Source of the DNA: an uncultured Clostridia bacterium
GTDB taxonomy: Bacteria > Bacillota > Clostridia > Oscillospirales > Ruminococcaceae
NCBI GenBank assembly: GCA_938014855.1
Contig: CALLQM010000387.1
Coordinates: forward strand, 1 to 11,724
Reading direction: 5' to 3'
DNA length: 11,724 bases
The notes under the pieces: model-generated
Seen by the model: only the letters and a program-made list of their open reading frames with translations
Database searches by the model: none
Told to the model about the DNA's origin: nothing
Part shown: positions 7,103 to 11,724 of the stretch, one piece after another
How positions within the stretch are numbered: position 1 is the first letter of the stretch
How the letters are laid out: every line of letters starts with the position of its first letter
Program-made: the position numbers and the translations under genes

Positions 7103-7950
7103 AACAACTCCTGGTTCTAAGCGGAAAAGGTGGAACAGGAAAAACCACAGTCGCAAGTGCTTTGATTAAATTGAGTAAATGCAGTGCATATGCTGACTGT
7201 GATGTAGATGCTCCTAATCTGCATATCACTGCATCGCAAATGTCCGAACCTGAAAAATCGGATTATTACGGATTTGGAAAAGCCGAAATTGATCAAGAAA
7301 CTTGTATTAATTGTGGGCTTTGTGAAAAGAATTGCCGCTTTGATGCTATCCAAGGCACAACGATTGATCCGTTTGCATGTGAAGGCTGTGGTGTTTGCGA
7401 AAAGATTTGTCCGGTGCATGCAATCGTCATGCGCGATCATGCTTCCGGAAGTCTTATGTTGTATAAAAATGAACACCATGTATTTTCGACAGCAAAACTC
7501 AATATGGGAAGCGGAGCTTCGGGTAAACTGGTAACCGCTGTAAAACAGAGACTAATCAAAGAAGCAGAGGAAGAACCGTTTGCAGTTATTGATGGTTCTC
7601 CGGGCATTGGCTGTCCGGTTATTGCATCGATCAGTGGCGTCCACATGGTGCTGGTTGTAGCTGAACCGACTTTGTCCGGCATGCATGATATGAACCGCAT
7701 TTTAGATACTGCAAGGCATTTTAATATAAACTGTGCAGTTTGTATTAATAAGTATGATGTAAATGAAGAACATTCGAAAAAAATCGAACGTGATTGTGAA
7801 GACTTAAACATTCCTGTAATTGGAAAAATTCCGTTTGATGAAACCGTGCTTGAGGCAGTAAATACATGCCAAAGCATTGCATCATATCCGGACAGCCCGG
7901 CAGGTAAAGCGATTCGCTCTATTTGGGAACAATTAAAAAGTTATTTATAA
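7099..7950 (+). CDS. MinD/Mrp-type P-loop ATPase with two [4Fe-4S] motifs (second copy)
   Basis: This is a 283-residue paralogue of the preceding ATPase. Walker A is SGKGGTGKTT with K10 and K15. The ferredoxin insertion has C69/C72/C75/C79 (CINCGLCEKNC) and C94/C97/C100/C104 (CEGCGVCEKIC). DGSPGIGCPVIASISG replaces the DCPPGSG stretch of its neighbour, and VVAEPTLSGMHDMNRI is the family segment after it. AAAAGGAGG (7083-7091) lies 7 nt before the ATG, which overlaps the upstream stop as ATGA. Tandem pairs of this kind with a NifX-like protein are widespread in anaerobes and form part of the ORP cluster in Desulfovibrio. There they have been linked to a metal-cluster protein and to cell division; transfer of that role to this organism is inference. 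Confidence 0.92.
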   Translation: MKQLLVLSGKGGTGKTTVASALIKLSKCSAYADCDVDAPNLHITASQMSEPEKSDYYGFGKAEIDQETCINCGLCEKNCRFDAIQGTTIDPFACEGCGVCEKICPVHAIVMRDHASGSLMLYKNEHHVFSTAKLNMGSGASGKLVTAVKQRLIKEAEEEPFAVIDGSPGIGCPVIASISGVHMVLVVAEPTLSGMHDMNRILDTARHFNINCAVCINKYDVNEEHSKKIERDCEDLNIPVIGKIPFDETVLEAVNTCQSIASYPDSPAGKAIRSIWEQLKSYL

Positions 7951-7960
7951 GATGATCATT

Positions 7961-7992
7961 AAAACAGCAGGAGAATCACTCTTGCTGTTTTT
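7961..7992 (+). terminator. Rho-independent terminator of the NifX/MinD operon
   Basis: AAAACAGCAGGAG (7961-7973) pairs with CTCTTGCTGTTTT (7979-7991) with one G-U pair and a 5-nt loop (AATCA). The stem runs straight into a T5 tract (7988-7992). It begins 10 nt after the stop of the second ATPase. The A-run on the left arm would also allow some termination of transcripts from the other strand. Confidence 0.88.
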
Positions 7993-8104
7993 AATTGTGA
8001 TATAATTTTATTATTCAGCCACTCGTATCCATATTAAAAAAGCGGTCACCAATAAAGATGTTCGAGGATTTTGTGCAATATCATCAACAAAAATAGAAAA
8101 CATG

Positions 8105-8147
8105 TGTCAATTATTATGTTGACAACTCACAAATAGAGTGGTATTAT
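8105..8147 (+). promoter_or_regulatory. Sigma-A promoter of the PTS operon with an overlapping inverted repeat
   Basis: TTGACA (8119-8124), a 17-nt spacer and TATTAT (8142-8147) make a good sigma-A promoter, with transcription expected near 8154, ten bases before the RAT element. TGTCAA (8105-8110) and TTGACA (8119-8124) form a 6-bp inverted repeat with an 8-nt spacer, so the -35 box is one arm of a possible operator. The preceding stretch from 7993 to 8104 holds no convincing gene or signal. Confidence 0.75.
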
Positions 8148-8163
8148 AAAAGCAATGGAAGTT

Positions 8164-8192
8164 GGGTTGTTACTGTTAAGTCAGGCAAGACC
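8164..8192 (+). promoter_or_regulatory. RAT: ribonucleic antiterminator target for the LicT-like protein
   Basis: The 29-nt block begins GGGTTGTTACTG and ends CAGGCAAGACC, matching the RAT elements bound by SacY, SacT, LicT and BglG. Its last five or six bases are the left arm of the terminator that follows, so binding of the antiterminator stabilises the RAT hairpin and prevents terminator formation. The form is of the Lic/Sac type rather than the GlcT type. The gene directly downstream encodes the expected binding protein, implying autoregulation of the operon. Confidence 0.92.
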
Positions 8193-8245
8193 AAATTTTA
8201 CAGGGAATGTGGTGTATCTCTGTAAAATTTGGTCTTTTTATTTTT
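8187..8245 (+). terminator. Conditional terminator overlapping the RAT
   Basis: AGACCAAATTTTACAG (8188-8203) pairs perfectly with CTGTAAAATTTGGTCT (8220-8235) around a 16-nt loop, and A8187-T8236 extends the stem. TTTTATTTTT follows. The left arm shares AGACC with the 3' end of the RAT, so the two structures exclude each other. This is the classic off-switch of a PTS antitermination system and sits just ahead of the antiterminator's own ribosome binding site. Confidence 0.93.
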
Positions 8246-8266
8246 AGGAGGTGAATCAAAACCTTC

Positions 8267-9112
8267 ATGAATATATTAAAACCTATCAACAATAACATTG
8301 TGAGCGCGTATGGTGATGATGGCAGAGAGATTGTTGTTATGGGAAAAGGGATCGGTTATAAGGCAAAAAGTGGCGGCTCAATTCCAAGGGATCAGATTGA
8401 AAAGATTTTTCGCATGGACAGTCAGGACGAAACAGACCGGCTGAAAACATTGTTTGCCAGCCTGCCAATGGAACATGTGCAGGTTTCAAATAACATCATA
8501 ACCTATGCAAAAAACAAACTGGAGAAACGGCTGAATCATAATATTTACATAACATTGACGGATCATATCAGTTTCGCGGTGTACCGTTTTCAGCATGGAA
8601 TGGAATTTCATAACGCTTTGTTAATGGAAGTGCGCAGATTCTACCATCCAGAATATTTAATCGGTAAGTATTCTTTGGATTTGATTGAAAAACAACTGGG
8701 CATTCGATTTCCGGATGATGAGGCGGCGTCTATCGCATTACATATCGTGAATGCGGAGTACGATGCATCGATAAGGGATACAATCCATATTACCCAGTTG
8801 ATTCAAACAATTATGGAATTTGTCAAAAGTATCGTGAAATACGAGCTCAATGAGCAATCATCCAGTTATGAGCGATTTGTGATTCATCTGAAATTTCTTG
8901 CACAGAGAATCCTCAAGTCTGAAATCATGAAAGTTCATGATCCTGTATTGGTTACGATGATATCCGCGCAGTATCCGAAAGAATTCGGCTATAGTGAAAA
9001 AATTGCAGATTTAATAAGCCAGCGTTATCAATATCAAATTTGTGAAGAAGAAAAAGCATACCTTACTCTGCATATCCGAAGAATCATGCTGGAAAATCTG
9101 GGTGAAGAATAA
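8267..9112 (+). CDS. LicT/BglG-family transcriptional antiterminator (RNA-binding domain plus two PRDs)
   Basis: This 281-residue protein binds the RAT in the leader of its own operon and is switched by PTS phosphorylation. Residues 1-55 form the co-antiterminator RNA-binding domain (NILKPINNNIVSAYGDDGREIVVMGKGIGY). PRD1 (about 65-170) has H100 in LTDHISFA and H159 in ALHIVNAE. PRD2 (about 175-278) has H207 in VIHLKF and H269 in TLHIRR. All four regulatory histidines are kept. Sequence character is LicT-like rather than GlcT-like. The only in-frame start is ATG 8267; the strong AGGAGGTGA at 8246-8254 places AGGAGG 15 nt before it, which is unusually far and may limit translation. It heads an operon of general and sugar-specific PTS proteins, so it probably senses the sugar taken up by the EIIC encoded at the end of the window. 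Confidence 0.93.
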   Translation: MNILKPINNNIVSAYGDDGREIVVMGKGIGYKAKSGGSIPRDQIEKIFRMDSQDETDRLKTLFASLPMEHVQVSNNIITYAKNKLEKRLNHNIYITLTDHISFAVYRFQHGMEFHNALLMEVRRFYHPEYLIGKYSLDLIEKQLGIRFPDDEAASIALHIVNAEYDASIRDTIHITQLIQTIMEFVKSIVKYELNEQSSSYERFVIHLKFLAQRILKSEIMKVHDPVLVTMISAQYPKEFGYSEKIADLISQRYQYQICEEEKAYLTLHIRRIMLENLGEE

Positions 9113-9132
9113 ATTCGAAAAGGGTCGATATC

Positions 9133-9624
9133 ATGTTACAACAACTAAAACATATTTTTTTAAAACAAACAAACATAACAATAAGTTGTCCCGTTGAAGG
9201 AGAAGCGGTATCCATCAAACAAGTCAATGATGAAACTTTTCGTGATGAGATTCTTGGAACAGGGATGGCGATTAAACCGACGAAAGGTCGTGTGGTTTCT
9301 CCAATAGACGGTACGGTAACCGTATTATTAGAAAGTAGTCATGCGGTTAGTCTCCAATCGGACTCGGGTGTCGAAATTTTAGTACATGTTGGGTTGGATA
9401 CAATCAAACTGCAAGGTCAATATTTTAAGGCACATGTTAAGGTGGGCGATCAAGTCAAAGCGGGCGATTTGCTTTTAGAATTTGATCCCACTGCAATTCA
9501 AAATTCAGGTTATGATACGATTACTCCTGTCGTAATTCTTAATACAAATGACTTTTCAAACATAGAATTTGTTGGGGATGGTTTTTTAAAAGAGCAGGAT
9601 GATTTTATGCGTCTTGTAAAATAA
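9133..9624 (+). CDS. PTS EIIA component, glucose family (Crr/EIIA-Glc type)
   Basis: This is a free-standing 163-residue cytoplasmic phosphocarrier. It accepts phosphate from HPr and passes it to the EIIB domain of the cognate permease. The N-terminal region contains VVSPIDGTVTVLL. The two active-site histidines are H70 in SSHAVSLQSDSG and H85 in EILVHVGLDTIKLQG, with the 15-residue spacing of EIIA-Glc (H75/H90 in E. coli). Length matches the free-standing form. AAAAGGG (9118-9124) is 8 nt before the ATG, and the gene starts 20 nt after the antiterminator. The sugar cannot be named from EIIA alone; the glucose/N-acetylglucosamine/beta-glucoside group all use this fold. Confidence 0.93.
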   Translation: MLQQLKHIFLKQTNITISCPVEGEAVSIKQVNDETFRDEILGTGMAIKPTKGRVVSPIDGTVTVLLESSHAVSLQSDSGVEILVHVGLDTIKLQGQYFKAHVKVGDQVKAGDLLLEFDPTAIQNSGYDTITPVVILNTNDFSNIEFVGDGFLKEQDDFMRLVK

Positions 9625-9657
9625 TGCGAATTACAGCAATAAGAAGGAGAACGGTGG

Positions 9658-11334
9658 ATGATTACAGGAAAAGGCTTGCCGGTATTTCCCGGTATTGCTG
9701 CGGGCAAAATTTTTTGTTATCAAAAGCAGATAATTCAGATGCAGCAAAATCAAAATCCTGATTTTAAAACGGAAAAAGTACGATTTTTGGAAGCGAAACA
9801 GACAGCGGATCAACAGCTAGCCGCACTATTTGAAAAGGTCAAGGTAGAAGTCGGCGAGCAGGAATCGATGATTATTGATGTTCAGCGAATGATGATGGAT
9901 GATCCTGATTTTAATGAGGCAGTCATTGCAGAACTAAAAGCAGGGAACAGTGCAGAACAAGCGGTCAACCATGCGGGAGAACAATTTGCAACGTTCTTTA
10001 AGGAGCTAGATGACACTTATATGCAGGCACGTTCTGCGGATATTTTAGATATTGCTGAGCGACTGGTTAACATTTTATCAGGGAAATCGGAAACTGGTTT
10101 GCAAATCGACCAACCCAGTATTGTGGTAGCAGACGATATCACGCCAAGCGAAGCAATACAGCTGGACAAAAAGAATGTTTTGGCTCTCGTAACTTTACAA
10201 GGTTCCAGTCATTCACATGCCGCGATTTTGGCGCGTACGTTTGGAATCCCATCCCTTGTGCAGGCGAAAATTTCGGAAGATCTACAGTTGCTGAATGGAC
10301 GGCAAATGATTGTAGACGGGTTTCAGGGGATATTTTACATAGATCCGGATGAGCAGACAATGAAACTGATGCAAGAAAAAATTCATAAAGAATCGAGCAG
10401 GCATCTTGGTTTAGAAAAATTGCGAGGTGTACAAAGTATCACTGCCGATGGAAAAAAGATTGCTTTGTATGCAAATATTTCTAATATAAACGATATTCAA
10501 TGTGTATTAGAGAACGATGCGGAGGGAATTGGTCTTTTTCGGAGTGAATTTCTATTTTTAGAAAAGTCCGAATATCCTTCAGAAGAAGAGCAATTCAATG
10601 CTTACCGCAAAGTAGTCGAAGCTATGCAAGGCAAACGCGTCATTATCCGAACAATGGATATTGGTGCAGATAAACAGGCGGACTATTTCCATCTTGAACC
10701 CGAGGAAAACCCTGCGCTGGGTTACAGAGGAGTACGTATTTCTCTTGATCGTACGGAACTTTTTAAAACGCAGCTTCGTGCAATTTGCAGGGCAGCCGCT
10801 TTTGGTCGTGCAGCTATCATGTTCCCAATGATTATCTCAGTTGATGAAGTGCAAAAGTGCAAAGCGCTCTTGCAGCAGGTTTTGCACGAACTGAAACAAC
10901 AAAAAATCCCAGTAGGTAATGTAGAAGTCGGAATTATGATTGAGACACCCGCGGCGGTTATGCTAAGTGATCAACTGGCGCAAGAGGTGGATTTCTTTAG
11001 TGTAGGAACCAATGATTTGACGCAGTATACGCTGGCGGCAGACCGCCAAAACCCAAAAGTGGAGGCTTTATACGATTCTGGGCATCCCGCCGTACTTAAA
11101 ATGCTTTCTCTTGTTGCTCAAAATGCGAAACAAGCCGGTATTTGGGCTGGTATTTGTGGAGAACTCGCGGCAGATACTCGGTATGCAGAAACCATTTTAC
11201 AGATGGGATATACAGAATTGTCGGTACCTCCGGCATATTTGCTGGAGTTAAGAAAGACGGTTCGGGAGAGCGTCGCTGACCCGACCAGTAAAGGAGGCGA
11301 ACTATATGAAAACCGTATTACATACTGTCCATGA
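9658..11334 (+). CDS. ptsI: PTS Enzyme I (phosphoenolpyruvate-protein phosphotransferase)
   Basis: This cytoplasmic enzyme autophosphorylates from PEP and phosphorylates HPr. At 558 residues it is slightly shorter than the usual 570-575 but complete. Order: N-terminal HPr-interacting domain, phosphohistidine swivelling domain with the active site in QGSSHSHAAILART, and the PEP-binding barrel. H187, the second His of HSH, aligns with the phosphorylated residue of GGRTSHSAIMAR. Barrel landmarks are LFRSEFLFL (R295), RTMDIGADKQ, PALGYRGVR, IMIETPAAV, SVGTNDLTQYTLAADR and the catalytic C500 in GICGELAA. The RT-to-SH change in the active loop is of the GSxxSHxAILAR kind I recall from clostridial Enzyme I variants. 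AGAAGGAGA ends shortly before ATG 9658. The 3' end overlaps ptsH by 29 bases. Having Enzyme I inside a sugar-specific operon suggests a dedicated relay. Confidence 0.93.
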   Translation: MITGKGLPVFPGIAAGKIFCYQKQIIQMQQNQNPDFKTEKVRFLEAKQTADQQLAALFEKVKVEVGEQESMIIDVQRMMMDDPDFNEAVIAELKAGNSAEQAVNHAGEQFATFFKELDDTYMQARSADILDIAERLVNILSGKSETGLQIDQPSIVVADDITPSEAIQLDKKNVLALVTLQGSSHSHAAILARTFGIPSLVQAKISEDLQLLNGRQMIVDGFQGIFYIDPDEQTMKLMQEKIHKESSRHLGLEKLRGVQSITADGKKIALYANISNINDIQCVLENDAEGIGLFRSEFLFLEKSEYPSEEEQFNAYRKVVEAMQGKRVIIRTMDIGADKQADYFHLEPEENPALGYRGVRISLDRTELFKTQLRAICRAAAFGRAAIMFPMIISVDEVQKCKALLQQVLHELKQQKIPVGNVEVGIMIETPAAVMLSDQLAQEVDFFSVGTNDLTQYTLAADRQNPKVEALYDSGHPAVLKMLSLVAQNAKQAGIWAGICGELAADTRYAETILQMGYTELSVPPAYLLELRKTVRESVADPTSKGGELYENRITYCP

Positions 11335-11563
11335 TAAGTTGGGGATTCATGCAAGGCCTGCCGGTCAAATCGTAAAACTAGCTTCACAGTATAAAAGCGA
11401 TATCAAATTTTCTACTGCTGCCAAAACGGTTGATGCGCGGAGAATCATGGCACTGATGGGACTTGGTGTACATGCAGGCGATCAGCTAAAAATAACGTTT
11501 AATGGAACGGATGAGACAGCGGCAGCAGCGGCATTCTCAGCATATTTGAAACAATCTCTTTAA
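11306..11563 (+). CDS. ptsH: HPr phosphocarrier protein lacking the regulatory Ser46
   Basis: This is the 85-residue phosphocarrier between Enzyme I and EIIA. H15 in GIHARPAG is the Enzyme I phosphorylation site and R17 its usual partner. Residue 46, serine in most HPr proteins and the target of HPr kinase/phosphorylase in Firmicutes, is arginine here (VDARRIMALMGLGV, R46). The protein can therefore serve in sugar transport but should not form P-Ser-HPr or act with CcpA. AAAGGAGG (11290-11297) lies 8 nt before the ATG, inside the end of ptsI, and the two genes overlap by 29 bases in different frames. Because the active histidine is kept, this is not a Crh-like protein but the reverse pattern. 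A second, canonical HPr elsewhere in the genome is likely. Confidence 0.93.
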   Translation: MKTVLHTVHDKLGIHARPAGQIVKLASQYKSDIKFSTAAKTVDARRIMALMGLGVHAGDQLKITFNGTDETAAAAAFSAYLKQSL

Positions 11564-11573
11564 AATCGGTAAA

Positions 11574-11626
11574 AACCTGTCAATGGCAGGTTCGATTATA
11601 ATCGTGCGGCCTGAGGTAACCGCACG
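11574..11626 (+). other. Two consecutive hairpins between ptsH and the EIIC gene
   Basis: AACCTG (11574-11579) pairs with CAGGTT (11587-11592), with an extra T-G closing pair. CGTGCGG (11603-11609) pairs with CCGCACG (11620-11626) around a 10-nt loop. Neither is followed by a T-run, so they do not look like terminators. The second ends 8 nt before the AGGAGG of the permease gene. Intercistronic RNA processing, stability or translational control are possible. Confidence 0.55.
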
Positions 11627-11647
11627 TTAATAAGAGGAGGAATTCAT

Positions 11648-11724
11648 ATGATGAAGTACCTGCAAAAGCTCGGCAAATCCTTGATGTTACCGGTTGCCTG
11701 CTTGCCTGTGGCTGGCATTCTCAT
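11648..11724 (+). CDS. PTS EIIC (or EIICB) permease, glucose/N-acetylglucosamine family, 5' fragment cut by the window end
   Basis: Only the first 25 codons are visible: MMKYLQKLGKSLMLPVACLP followed by VAGIL. This is the characteristic N-terminus of C-domain-first permeases such as PtsG, NagE and MalX, with the amphipathic KYLQKLGKSLMLPV segment leading into the first membrane helix. Sucrose and beta-glucoside permeases normally begin with the EIIB domain, so they are less likely. AGGAGG (11635-11640) is 7 nt before ATG 11648; a second ATG at 11651 is also possible. It would take phosphate from the EIIA encoded upstream and import the sugar that triggers antitermination. Confidence 0.85.
   Translation, partial: MMKYLQKLGKSLMLPVACLPVAGIL

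Noticed and set aside
7437..7877. 146-codon minus-strand open frame opposite the second MinD ATPase
   Set aside because: It mirrors a clear ATPase gene with recognisable motifs, has no family features of its own, and lacks a ribosome binding site. Other minus-strand frames in the window are shadows for the same reason.
5892..7950. A nitrogen-fixation (nif) cluster
   Set aside because: The NifX-like fold and MinD/NifH-like ATPases are found widely in non-fixing anaerobes. The ATPases carry ferredoxin insertions unlike NifH, and no nitrogenase structural genes are present.
7998..8006. TGATATAAT, an extended -10-like sequence
   Set aside because: No -35 box stands 17 nt upstream; that position is inside the terminator stem. 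A much better promoter is present at 8119-8147.
1..11724. Mobile elements, CRISPR arrays, phage genes, tRNA or rRNA
   Set aside because: No transposase or integrase, no regularly spaced repeats, no tRNA-like cloverleaf and no rRNA-like stretch were seen. The operons have similar base composition.

Overview
The window looks like a chromosomal segment of an anaerobic low-to-moderate GC Firmicute, probably a clostridium. The evidence is the AGGAGG-type ribosome binding sites, AT-rich intergenic DNA, TTGACA/TATAAT promoters, a LicT-type antitermination system, a split transketolase, a TRAP carrier and ferredoxin-type MinD ATPases. A family-level placement (Oscillospirales-like) is only a guess. 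All supported genes are on the + strand. I see no rRNA, tRNA, CRISPR array or mobile element.

Region 1 (1-3707) is the 3' part of a catabolic operon. It holds the C-terminal two thirds of a TRAP transporter large permease (DctM), a two-gene split transketolase, and a D-2-hydroxyacid dehydrogenase of the glycerate dehydrogenase/hydroxypyruvate reductase type. The last three genes are coupled by ATGA overlaps. A strong hairpin at 3682-3707 closes the operon. A plausible theme is uptake of a small hydroxy- or sugar acid with hydroxypyruvate as the link between the dehydrogenase and transketolase. The substrate cannot be read from the sequence.

Region 2 (3793-5679) is a PrpR_N/PAS/AAA+/Fis-HTH regulator built like a sigma-54 activator. 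Its AAA+ core is degenerate: the GAFTGA loop is missing, Walker B is altered and the sensor II arginine is lost. It probably acts without sigma-54 remodelling.

Region 3 (5779-7992) is a three-gene operon with a good sigma-A promoter overlapped by an 18-bp perfect palindrome of FNR-like geometry. It encodes a NifX/NifB-like (dinitrogenase Fe-Mo cofactor family) protein and two MinD-type ATPases, each carrying two [4Fe-4S] motifs. The genes overlap by ATGA and a clear terminator follows. The set resembles the core of the orange-protein (ORP) cluster of sulfate reducers.

Region 4 (8105-11724, running off the end) is a self-contained PTS operon. It has a promoter, a RAT RNA antiterminator target overlapping a terminator, a LicT-like PRD antiterminator, EIIA of the glucose family, its own Enzyme I, its own HPr, and the first codons of a glucose/N-acetylglucosamine-type EIIC or EIICB. 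The HPr keeps His15 but has Arg in place of the regulatory Ser46, so this relay looks insulated from HPr-kinase control.
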